Assembly: GCA_036346375.1 (NCBI GenBank)
Contig: CM070517.1
Location: 47,154,200-47,218,199, forward strand
Length of the DNA stretch: 64,000 nucleotides
Direction of reading: 5' to 3'
From: Guadua angustifolia
Lineage: Eukaryota; Streptophyta; Magnoliopsida; Poales; Poaceae
A program made the translations under genes and the position numbers. Every line of letters begins with the position of its first letter. Positions within the stretch are counted from its first letter, which is position 1. The notes under the pieces were generated by a model. It was not told where the DNA came from and made no database searches. It was given only the letters and a program-made list of their open reading frames with translations. This document shows positions 31,532-41,491 of the stretch, piece by piece.

Positions 31532-34500
31532 CAATGCCGAGACGCAGGTATGGTAATTTACCTTACGTATTCTCGATATTTCGATCTTCCGGTTGGTGGA
31601 TTGATACGGTGCTAACGCTCATGTGTGTTCGACATCAATATGTTCTCTTCTTATCGGGTCATTCGGGATTCTTCCGTCCCGATGGGGAATGGGTCACATG
31701 CTTCGCTCATGGCACCGCACATGGATCTCAAGTTCACTTCGGAAAGATCGTGCGGTTGAGAGCGTGCGAAGATGTCCTTCTATCAACAAGAATCTCGTTA
31801 GTGGCTCCCTTCTATGCGAGATGGGTTTAAGGTAGTGTTAGAGTCCAATAAAGTAGTTGTGTCCAAGCATGGACTATTTATTGGTAAAGGCTATGAGTGC
31901 GGAGGCTTGTTCCGCTTTTCCTTCAGATTTCAATAATAAGTCTGTGAACCATATATGTGGTAGTGTTAATGATGATGCGAGTATTTGGCACTCTCGTTTA
32001 TGCCACATTAATTTTGGTCTTATGAATCGGCTTTCCAAAGATGAGTTTAATTCGAATTTCACTATTGCCAAAGGTTCTAAGTGCCATAGTTGTGTGCAAT
32101 CGAAGCAACCTCGAAAGCCTCACAAGGCGGCCGAGGAGAGGAACTTGGCACCTCTAGAACTCATACATTCGATCGTGTGAGATGAATGGTGTGTTGACAA
32201 AAGGTGGAAAGAGATATTTCATGACATTGATTGATGATGCGACTAGATTTTGCTATGTTTACTTGTTGAAAACTAAGGACGAGACACTAGACTACTTTAA
32301 AATCTATAAAGCTGAAGTTGAAAATCAACTAGAGAGAAAGATCAAATGTCTTAGGTCGGATCGTGGTGGCGAATATTTTCCCAAAAACTTTGATGATTTC
32401 TATGAACATGGTATTATTCATGAGAGGACACCTCCCTACCGCCTCGAATCAAACAGATTGCCGAGAGGAAAAACCGCCGACGACCGATTTGGTGAATGCC
32501 ATGTTAGACACCTTCTTTGGTTTATCTAAGGCATGGTGGGGGAGGCGTGTTGACTTCATGTCATGTCTGAATAGAGTTCCTAATGAAACATGGAGAAGAC
32601 CCTTACGAGAAGTGGGTTGGGAGAAAACCATCACTTTCTTACTTGCGCACATGGGGATGCTTGGCGAAAGTCAATGTACCGATTAACAAAAAGCGTAAGC
32701 TTGGTCCTAAGACAGTGGATTGTGTCTTTCTAGGATATGCTCGGTGAGCATCGCTTATAGATTTTTAGTAGTTAAATCTGATGTGCCTGATATGTATGTT
32801 GATACTATTATGGAGTCTCGTGATGCTACGTTTTTTGAGAATATATTTCCGATGAAAGATATGCATAGCACTTCTAGATTTTCTTCTGAGATAATTCCTG
32901 AGACTATTACACCTGTTGAGTCGTCTGAGCAACCACTTGAGAAAATCCTAGAGGAGGATGACAATGAAGCTCCTAGAAAGAGCAAGAGACAGAGGATTGA
33001 AAAATCCTTTGGCAATGATTTCATTGTGTACCTCGTGGATGATACTCCCACGTCCATTGCAGAGGCATATGCATCTCCAGATGCAGATAATTGGAAAGAA
33101 GCTGTCCAAAATGAGATGGACTCGATTCTTGCCAATGGGACTTGGGAGGTGACTGAACGACCCTATGGCTGTAAACCTGTGGGCTGTAAGTGGGTGTTCA
33201 AGAAGAAGCTTAGACCTGATGGTACTATTGAGAAGTACAAGGCTCGGCTTGTGGCTAAGGGTTACACCCAAAAGAAGGCGAAGATTTCTTTGATACTTAT
33301 TCACTGTTGCTAGAATGACCACCATTCGAGTATTACTTTCTGGTGCCTCATATGGTCTTCTCGTTCATCGATGGACGTGAAGACGACTTTCCTAATGGAG
33401 AGTTAGATGAGGAAATCTACATGGAGCGACTGATGGGTATGTAGTAAAGGGTCAAGAGAGCAAGGTGTGTAAATTATTGAAATCTTTGTATGGCACGAAA
33501 CAAGCACCTAAGCAATGGCATGAGAAGTTCGACACCACTTTGACTTCGCGAACTTTGTCATTAATGAGGTGATAGATGTGTATACTATCGCTATGGTGGG
33601 GGTGAAGGAGTTATATTGTGCCTTTATGTGGACGATATCTTCGATCTTTGGCACAAATATTGATGTGATCAATGAGGTCAAGTCTTTTTCACAAAGAAAT
33701 TTGATATGAAAGATCCGGGAGAAGCTGATGTAATTCTCAACATCAAGCTTATTAAGGATGAGAGTGGGATTACTCTTTCGCAATCCCACTATGTGGAGAA
33801 GGTCTTGAGCCGGTTTGGCTTTATGGACAGACAAGCCCTCTCCCACTCCTTATGATCCCAGTGTGACACTGAGAAAGAATAAGAGAATTGGCTTAAACCA
33901 ATTGAGATATTCTCGATTGTCGGTTCGCTCATGTATCTTCTTTGGTGCAACGAGACACGATATATCATTTCTTTGTGAGCAAATTGAGTAAGTTCATGTC
34001 AAACCGGGTTACGATCATTGGCATGCACTTGAAAGGGTAATGCGCTATTTGAAAGGTACTATGAGTTATGCGATTCATTATTCAGGCACCTGCAAAGGCT
34101 TGAGGGATATAGTGACTCGAATGGATTTGATGTTGATGAGCTCTATGCTACTAGTGGATATGTGTTTACCATTGGTGGTGGTGCGATGTCATGGAGGTCT
34201 TGCAAGCAGACCATTTTGACAAGGTCAACCATGGAGGCAGAGCTCACTTTGCTTTAGATCTGACCCCAGAGAGGCAGATTGGTGCGTGAGCTCTTGATGG
34301 ACTTGCCGGTGGTTGAAAAACCAATCTGGCTATCCTTATGAACTGTGACAATCAATGTGATTGCTAAAGTGAACGATGCTAAGGATAATGCGAAGTCATC
34401 AAGACACGTCAAAAACGGCATCAAGTCTGTCAGAAATTGAGAAACTCCGGAGTTATAAGTGTGACTTATATTCAAAGCAGACAAAACTGGCAGATCCTTT

Positions 34501-34565
34501 ACGAAGGGACTATCACGGAATGTGATAGAAGGTACATCGAGGGAGATGGGTATGAGACCCATATA
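31532..34565 (+). pseudogene. pol: Pol of nested Copia element, heavily broken
   Basis: Pieces in order: the protease region (GWWIDT near 31580, with the catalytic triplet and its surroundings altered); the GAG-pre-integrase (WHSRLCHINFGLMNRL ... CHSCVQSKQ) near 31990-32110; integrase (GKRYFMTLIDDATRFCYVYL near 32205, RSDRGGEYF near 32355); the linker and reverse transcriptase (WKEAVQNEMDSILANGTWEV, KARLVAKGYTQ) in an open frame to 33313; the YVDD box at 33625-33636 in another frame; and RNase H pieces (YATSGYVFTIGGGAMSW near 34145, DPFTKGLSRNVIEGT near 34495). Over ten frame changes or stops. Copia by domain order; lineage uncertain (Tork/TAR-like by gag). Confidence 0.85.
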
Positions 34566-35113
34566 AGTTGCCATAGTGGTAACCCAGCCTTTGTGATCGG
34601 AGATCCCGTGAATTAGGTCCTGGGTAAAACAAGCTATTGGCGAACCGAGGAGAGTAATCTATTACCCTCTCTAAGTGAAGATGCAATACTCTCAAAAGGT
34701 CAGAGGCGAGGATGGCGATATGCCTTAATGTGTTTCTATTGGCTTTAACTAGCGAAGATCTTTGTCCTCTGAGCATTCTTGAAAGAACACACCTATATGA
34801 GCCCGATTGTCTAAAGTCGCGATCTATGAGACTCGGGTGATCTCTAGTAAGCTCATGAAGAGACCATGGAGTACGACTCATATGCTCCACCAGCGGAGAA
34901 GGCTCTGGCAGCAGTGTATCGATTATGACTTTGAGTGAAACTGTTCACACAAAACTTGCAATTCAAGGCGTAGTCCATTGTTCAAGTTGTGGATGGGTGT
35001 AGCTTAGAGCTCTAAGCGTAAGTTCAACTTAACAATCTCTCTGAAGCATTTGGTATATTAAACAAGAGTGAGTATTGGCAAATCTCTAAATGGACTTTGA
35101 GATCGGTGGGGAT
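34566..35113. other. Non-coding 3' region of nested Copia element
   Basis: No ORF of note. Ends in GAGATCGGTGGGGAT, the likely polypurine tract, just before the 3' LTR at 35114. Confidence 0.6.
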
Positions 35114-36062
35114 TGTTGGATTATTTGGGCTTGGCCCACTTAATTGAGACAAATAATTCCTAGAAAATCTCAAAGGCCCACTCATGAGGAGGCATGTGCA
35201 CTATGAATAGTCCCACATTGCTAGCCTAAAGTGGTGAACACTAGTTTATATAGTGGAGTGTGATTCACCATGGTAGAACCATGTGGGAGAAAGGAGAAAG
35301 CCCACACGCCGCCTGCCTCGCCTCGCCGGGCCGGGCTGGCTCGCACGCAGGCGAGCGAGGCGCGGGCGCGCAGGCGTCTTGCACTGCGTGAATGGTCCGC
35401 CGAAATCCGGTCCAGGCCTTCTTGCAGACGCAGCTTCCTTTGCGCTTTATTCTTTTGCTACTCGGAATCTGGCGGTTAGTATGAGATAAGGATATCAGAA
35501 TCGAGTCCGTTCGTGGCACGTCTTGAGTCACGTTCGGTCACATTACCGAGCTATCCTATATATATCGCGCCGCCACCCGTGTAGACGCAAAGAACACACA
35601 TTAGGGTTTTGCCACCTCTCGTTCTTCGCGCCACCTCGTAGCCTTCTCCATCCCGAAGCGCCGAGCGTGCATCCGCGATCGGAGAGCAGTCTCCGGAACC
35701 CTTCGTCTTTGCGATCTGCACCGGAGAGGCGAATAAGGTTTTGGGAAGCGCTCGCGCGATCGCTCAAGATCTTCACCACGGCTCGCCTTCACATTTCGCT
35801 GCTTTGGGCGTAAATGCCGTCTCTGCGACGCGCGTCATCAACGTCGTCCACGTCAACACCGCGTTGCACCATCTACGTCATCTCGCATCTTCGCTTCATT
35901 CAAGACGCTCGATCTGCCCTAATCTCGTCGTTAATCATGTTTACCAAGATGATCATGGTGTTCGTGTTATCTAGTATGTCAGATAGATACATGCTAGTTT
36001 CTGTGATGCTGTTCATGATTTATATTCGGAATATAATCCTGAAACTGTCTAATTTATCAACA
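35114..36062 (+). repeat. 3' LTR of nested Copia element
   Basis: 949 bp copy of 29721-30676, with indels mainly in the GC-rich 35300-35370 and 35800-35870 stretches. ORFs inside it are shadows. Confidence 0.92.
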
Positions 36063-36067
36063 CTGTG

Positions 36068-36408
36068 ATCGGAGGGAGAGGAATACTTATGAAGATCCAA
36101 GGGTTCTCGGTAGTTAATGAAGTTCACTGTTAAATCCAATGGCTAAAAACACTTGTGGTAATTACAGTAAACAGTAATTGCTAGAAGTTTCGGTAGTTTA
36201 CTTGTTCTGGTAATTTTGAGTTCGGCTATAAAGCCTGCTGCATGTAACAGAATGGAATATGACTTGAATGAGAAGAATTCCAGTTTCTACTTTCCCCATT
36301 TATCTCCTGTGTTCGTCTATGTTCCATTTTTCTGCTTTCCTGCATTTTTCTTCATCTTTTGATCCTTGCGATTGTGCTTGGGAAGTCAGACTCTCACGGG
36401 TCCTGACA
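36068..36408 (+). repeat. 3' LTR of gag-only element, second part
   Basis: Resumes at ATCGGAGGGAGAGG and ends GGTCCTGACA; matches 27659-27999. 36063-36067 is the duplicated CTGTG. Confidence 0.92.
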
Positions 36409-37055
36409 GGCGCTCGCGTTTTCCCTCCCTCACTCATGCCTTCGCCCGGCCGCATCGCGGCTGCCTCCGCGTTCTCCTGCTTCGGTGTCGTTGCTTTTGG
36501 CTGAGTTGCCGTCTTGCCGATTCTAGAGCGCAGCGCGCTCTCCTCGGCCTCTCCGTTATTTGGTTCTTTCAGTTTGTGCTCACATCCTCTTCCCAGTGAT
36601 TGCCTTCTTGTATGCGGTATCGATGTTCTGGTAGGGATCTTGCCCTTACGGTGTATGCTTTTTCCCCTGCCTTTGGTTGCTGGTCTGTGGTGGCGGAGGA
36701 GATAAATACCGTTGATTTTGACGCAGAGGAAGCGGAGTTCTTGGAAGTTTCGCATGATTTGGCTTTCGGGCAAAGGTAATATACGTTTTTGGGGCGTAGT
36801 ATAGAGTTGGGATTCTTTTAATTAATGGGGTAGGTTCGCGGAAGGCAGCGGTTTCTACACGCGCGAGTTTGTTTAAGCACACGCTGTGCGGATGGTTGGC
36901 TTGGGAAGAAAGTTACGTATCCATCCTTATTACAAAACTCGATCTGACCAGTGACCAAATACTAACCATCACCAGAAAGAGCCTGTCTCTGGCGAAACAC
37001 CGAGCACCGTGCAGACACTTGCCAAGAAGCCCCGCACGCCGCTGTCGATGCTCCC
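36409..37055 (+). other. GC-rich host sequence, right part, and upstream region of the methyltransferase gene
   Basis: Continues the leader-like sequence of 27420-27604. An exon-like stretch near 36690-36775 reads EEINTVDFDAEEAEFLEVSH and ends at AG|GTAATATA, a possible donor. I do not recognise the source. From about 36860 it becomes the promoter-proximal region of the methyltransferase gene. Confidence 0.45.
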
Positions 37056-37063
37056 TATAAATA
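37056..37063 (+). promoter_or_regulatory. TATA box of methyltransferase gene
   Basis: TATAAATA, 62 bases before the start codon, within CTCCCTATAAATATACGC. Consistent with a short 5' leader. Confidence 0.75.
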
Positions 37064-37124
37064 TACGCACGCATTCCTCCCCTCGCTTCCACCCGGTCAA
37101 AGGAAAATCCACACACACAACGCT

Positions 37125-38274
37125 ATGGCGAATCTGTTCCTGAAGCAGGCGAAGCAGTACGCGGCGACGCGGCCGGCCTACCCGCCGGAGCTCTTCGACT
37201 ACATCGCGTCCAAGACGGCCCGTCATGACCTGGCATGGGACGTCGGCACCGGCAGCGGCCAGGCAGCGGCATCGGTAAGTGTGAGACTCCTCTCTGTCTC
37301 GATCCCTCCTCCTCTTCTTGACAGTCGAGACGAGTCAAAACAAAAGAAAGAAATAAAAAATTTGGTTCTTGAGAGCCCTATCGAGGAACGGCAGCTGTAG
37401 TATCCAAAAAGTTGGGAAAGCGACTTTTGTTGTGCTTTTGGATTCATGTCAAGTTTTCGACCGTTCAATCAGGCTTTGTGTATTAGTTGAACAAAGTGCA
37501 ATCTTACTTAATTACTCCAATTTCCTGCATGATACTATCGTCACAAGTTAAAAACTTCACAAATAAGTTTTGTACAGTACTTAACACTTGTCGTGGTCTT
37601 GCGTCTCTGTGTGCACTGTGCAGCTCGCGAAGCTCTACAAGGGCGTGGTGGGCACGGACACGAGCGAGCAGCAGCTCGCCTACGCGCCGCGCCTCCCAAA
37701 CGTGCGCTACGTCCACACACCGCCGGACCTCCCCCTCGCCGGCCTCCACGACTCTGTCGCACCGCCGTCCTCCGTCGACCTAATCACCGTCGCGCAGGCC
37801 TTCCACTGGCTCCACCTGCCTCACTTCTACGCGCAGGCCCGCTCCGTCCTGCGCGCGCCGCACGGCATCCTCGCGGCCTGGTGCTACACCGAGCCGCGCG
37901 TCGACGGCGCCGCCGTCGACGCTGCCTTCTGGCGCCTCTACCACGCGTCGCAGCCGTACTGGGCGCCTAACCGCAGGATGGTGGACGACGAGTACCGCAG
38001 TGTGGACTTCCCCTTCGACCCTGTCGACGGAGAGGCGCACACAGGCCCATTCGAGTTCTCGACGGAGCGACGCATGGACCTCGACGACTACCTCACATAC
38101 ATCACGTCGTGGTCCGCGTACCAGACAGCCAAGGAGAAGGGCGTCGAGCTGCTCGACGAGGCGACGGTAAGGGAGTTCGCCGCGGCGTGGGGTGGCGACC
38201 ACGAGGAGGTGAAGACGGTGAGGTACCCCATCTTCCTTAGGATCGGCAAGGTGAGAGCAGAATCAGATGCATGA
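37125..38274 (+). CDS. SAM-dependent methyltransferase, embryo-abundant-protein-like (two exons)
   Basis: Exon 1 is 37125-37274 and exon 2 is 37624-38274, with intron GTAAGT...TGTGCAG (37275-37623), giving 266 residues. The fold is class I Methyltransf_11. Motif I WDVGTGSGQAA (about residues 38-48) binds S-adenosylmethionine. GVVGTDTSEQQLAYA carries the acidic residue after strand two. DLITVAQAFHWLHLP (about 97-111) and VLRAPHGILAAWCY follow. These features are shared with plant 'embryo-abundant protein-like' methyltransferases (relatives of the DDB_G0268948 family); the substrate of this group is unknown and cannot be read here. There is no signal peptide or membrane segment, so it is probably cytosolic. 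Length and exon structure look complete. It is GC-rich (third-position G/C) as in many grass genes. The start is the first ATG after the TATA box. Confidence 0.9.
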
Positions 38275-38568
38275 TGAACAAGTGGAGGAAACGACACTTT
38301 GGATTTAAGTGGCTTTCACTCATGCATATACATCGATTAGTATTTGAAGTGTTTTGCGATAAGATTTTCGTAACTGTTTCGGTTAGAATCTATCTCTTAT
38401 GTGTGGGCGAATCTGAACTCATCTCTTACGTTTTTCGCTGTATATTGGACATCCTCCCTTATACATGAATCAATCTAATAAATCGAGAGAGTTCCACCCC
38501 CTACATTCTGTGTGCTCTTTCCTTTATTACTGTGATTGTGTTGCTATATTGATTAATCGATCGCGGGA
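38275..38568 (+). other. 3' region of methyltransferase gene
   Basis: AT-rich, with CTAATAAATCG near 38475 as a possible poly(A) signal. It ends where the CACTA terminus begins at 38569. Confidence 0.5.
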
Positions 38569-39230
38569 CACTACAGGAATCGACACTTTTTTCGTTGGCC
38601 CCTTTTTTCGTCAGCCAAATATAGGCCGACGTAAATAACTGAATAATTTCATCGATTCGGTTGCAACCGACGAAATTACATATATTTTCATCGGTATACG
38701 CGAAAAGGCCGACGAAAATATGTGAGTCATCGCACCTAGGGTTTTCAAAAAAAATTGTGGACTATTTTCGTCGGTCCAGGCCGACGAAAATAGAACATGT
38801 GGCAAGGCCCATATATTTTCGTCGGTCAAAGCCGATGGAAATAGGACACGTGGCGGGGCCTAGATATTTTTGTCAGCCTGGACCGACAAAAAAAGGACAT
38901 GTGGCAAGGCCTAGATATTTTCATTGGCCTGGATCGACGAAAATAGTCCACGTAGCGATGACTTTCTATTTTCGTTGGCCTGGGCCGACGAAAATGGTTC
39001 GAAGGCCCCCAAAAGGCCCAGCTGGCCCGCACAGTGCCCCTGCGCCCACGCCCGATCGAGTACCTGCACGCCTCCGCAGCCTAGCCCCTCTGCCGCCTCA
39101 CGCTGCACTTCGCAACGCCTCTGCCTCCACGCTATGCCACGCCGCCGCCAAAGCCGCCTCGCCTCCACGCCGCATTGCCGTACACACCGCACCACGCCGC
39201 GCGGTCACCGCCCGTCAGGTGAAGTAAGTT
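38569..39230 (+). mobile_element. CACTA element 3, left end only
   Basis: Begins CACTACAGGAATCGACAC, a CACTA terminus. At least ten subterminal repeats of the form TTTTCGTCGG...CCGACGAAAA, in both orientations, extend to about 38995. A GC-rich exon-like stretch (39000-39230) and a possible GT donor near 39226 follow. No opposite terminus was found in the window, so it is truncated or its interior was replaced. ORFs 38611-39232 are repeat translations. Confidence 0.8.
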
Positions 39231-39523
39231 GAATATCTTTGTACACGTAGAAATTTGTAATGTATTCAGTGAATTTGATTGGTAAAAGATATGCCCTAGC
39301 ACCGTTAATGTTAATTGTGTTCAATGTTCGTATATGGTAGATAATTAATTCATAGTTTCGATGTAGTATATATTTAGTAATTGTTAGTATGTATTTAGTG
39401 AATGATAGATAATCATGCTATACCGTACACGCCGCCGCCGGCAAGTCACTACATAAGTGTTGTTTTCTGTGAGCACAAATTAACCTAACAATATTACCAT
39501 TCCATATATATTACTAGTAAGTT
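39231..39523. other. AT-rich stretch, nothing recognised
   Basis: Short TAGTATGTATTTAGTGAAT repeats near 39365-39405, otherwise featureless. Possibly CACTA element 3 intron sequence. Confidence 0.4.
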
Positions 39524-40423
39524 GGAGACAAGGTTGCGCTACTGGCAAGGGAAATTACTGACCATTGGGGGTAGATTGGTTCTACTAAACTCATGTCTCA
39601 GTAATATTCCTTTATATATGATGTCCTTCTATCCTCTTCCCAAGGGGTTACGAAAAGAGAAATTTTAGCGTGCATTACATAGGTAGTAAGTAGTGATAGT
39701 ATAAATTAAATTTAATTATCCATTCCTTAAGGGTATTTTAGACTTTTTCTATCCATTCATCAGGGATATTTTAGACTTTTCCTAATTTGTTCAGAGTTTT
39801 GGATTCATCGAATACCTGATGATCATCATAGGCTTCTTATCCATTCATCCGCCATCCATCAAGATCACAAGATGTATTTTACTGTAAAGGACAAATAGTA
39901 TGACGGAATTTTTTTATCCTTTTACATCTCTCTGAATTTTACTATAAATACTACAGATGGTAGTATAACTAGATCTAAATTGATTCCAACCATTAGATTC
40001 AAAGAAATGAACGGCTTATATTGATTTTAATCCACTGTAAAAGAGCTCTACGAAAAAGTTAGACTACTATAGTGGTAGGACTCAAACAGCAGGGGGCTTG
40101 CGGGTTCTAGATTCGGATATTATGAATATTGTTTACCAGGAAAGTGGCTATGGAAGTTGTAAAATGAAGGAGGTCTGTGGCATACTTTGCTTAGAGAAAA
40201 ATACCTTAAGAAAGTTGGTGTTAAGAGAGAAGATTCTCACTTTTGGTCTGGAATCTTGAAATCAAAACAGATGTTATATCAATTTTGTAGAAGGTGGGTA
40301 ATGGTGGGAGGACAAGGTCTTGCAGAACAGCTGACGCAAAGAGGATGGACAGGGGACTTGAAATGTCAGCTGTGTGGTCTTAATGAGTCCACCATAGATC
40401 ATTTGTTCTTCCAATGTCGTTAA
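39524..40423 (+). pseudogene. LINE (L1-type) fragment in two pieces
   Basis: 39524-39666 reads LETRLRYWQGKLLTIGGRLV then LSSIPLYMMSFYPLPKGLR, the thumb/C-terminal part of plant L1 reverse transcriptase. About 40085-40423 resumes with GLRVLDSDIMN and, in other frames, LREKYLKKVGVKREDSHFW and CQLCGLNESTIDHLFFQC, the zinc-binding zf-RVT domain. About 400 bp of unrelated AT-rich sequence separates them, replacing the part in between. A strongly 5'-truncated, dead element; no poly(A) tail or target duplication was seen. Confidence 0.8.
39670..40084. other. Unidentified insert within the LINE fragment
   Basis: AT-rich; ATTTTAGACTTTT occurs twice (about 39732 and 39769), preceded by TCCATTC. No clear terminal repeat. 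Possibly a MITE remnant. Confidence 0.35.
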
Positions 40424-41491
40424 ACGACCTACCTGACAATGTTTCACACTTGTGTAGAGGGTGGTCTTCACATTAACTTGTGGAACACTCGCATATAGAA
40501 CAGATCCACGTATACATAACAACCTTTTCGTTCTCGTTTCGTATAAAAAGGTTAATCTAGAGGTACTGTATTTAGATCTAACAGACATTATATACTACTA
40601 CAATTTACTTTATGTAAATAATATAGGACTAATCCCACCACCACTCTACATAGACTACACAGACCTTTACACTGACAGGCCAGGGTATTACGGCATGCTC
40701 TTGAAGTTTTAAGCTGGTGACGTCGCTCAAGTAGTCTTTGGGGCGGGTCTGGCACTTTGGCGCAATCTCAGAAGCGATATCGAGATGTTGTTGGTGCTAT
40801 TGTTGTATTGAGTTGGGAGTGTGTTATCCTGCTCAACTATCTCGAAAATATTCACCCTCTGTTTTTTTAAAAGAACATCCAATACATAAAACAGAATAGT
40901 TCGCATTATAGCGGCAGCTTAACTGGAACTGCCCGTAGTCATGGACTCATGGATGCGGAATAATTATAGGCTGCTACTAGGAAAGAGTTGTACATGTCTT
41001 ATTTTTTGAGACGAAATGTACAGGTCTTATGAAGCTTCTAAGTCCTATCGCTCCCTAAATAAAAAGCTCCTAAAAAATAAAGAGCTATGGGATCTCTGGC
41101 TTATCGAGCTATGAAAGTTTAATATCTGGTACAAGAGTGTGAGAGGTGATAATATCATTTGATGGTGTTTCTAATGTGAGGAAGAAGATTATTTTTAAAA
41201 TTATACTCAAAAGAGGACTAAATTTAAAAAAAGTTTATGAAATAGCCAGAAAAGTGACTATTTTTTTCATACACTCATAAAAAAGGAAAATATAATAATA
41301 GATAACATACGTCAGGAAAGAAGAAACGGGAGGGCTCGGAGATTCCCAAGTTTGACCCGCCATTCGGAGGAGGAACCCTCGCACGCACCACCCACGAACC
41401 CCACGGATAACTTAATGCTGAGGCCACCTCGTATGTCCGGACTCCCCAATTTCAGTTAAAAAACAAAAACTCTCCAAATTTCTCTCTCGCC
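40424..41491. other. Intergenic stretch upstream of the glutathione synthetase locus
   Basis: No gene seen. 40690-40870 may be the LINE tail (GTTGTATTGAGTTGGGAGTG then CCTCTGTTTTTTTAAAAGAA). 41330-41490 is the likely promoter and leader of the next gene, with CTCTCCAAATTTCTCTCTCG before the ATG; no clear TATA box. Confidence 0.5.

Larger units (their letters stand above)
29721..36062 (+). mobile_element. Degenerate Copia retrotransposon nested in the gag-only element
   Basis: Direct LTRs 29721-30676 and 35114-36062 both start TGTTGGATTATTTGGGC and end TTTATCAACA. The 5-bp duplication CTGTG is perfect (29716-29720, 36063-36067). The internal region holds gag and pol in Copia order, but with many stops and frameshifts. 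The LTRs are similar but carry small indels, many in GC-rich places. It inserted into the 3' LTR of the gag-only element and is therefore younger than it, despite being far more damaged; see findings. Confidence 0.93.
27605..36408 (+). mobile_element. Gag-only non-autonomous Gypsy-type LTR retrotransposon
   Basis: LTRs begin TGTCAGAAACC and end GGTCCTGACA. The 5' LTR is 27605-27999. The 3' LTR starts at 29667 and is split by a Copia insertion, with its second part ending at 36408. The flanks are GGTGC (27600-27604) and GGCGC (36409-36413), a 5-bp target duplication with one C/T difference. Without the insertion the element is about 2.5 kb. It holds a primer site, one intact gag ORF and a purine tract, with no protease, reverse transcriptase or integrase. 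It would rely on a partner element for movement. The gag fold and short LTRs suggest a Gypsy relative, lineage not determined. Confidence 0.88.

Noticed and set aside
37541..38202. Arg/Val-rich ORFs overlapping the methyltransferase
   Set aside because: They are alternative-frame and antisense shadows of exon 2, which carries the family motifs.
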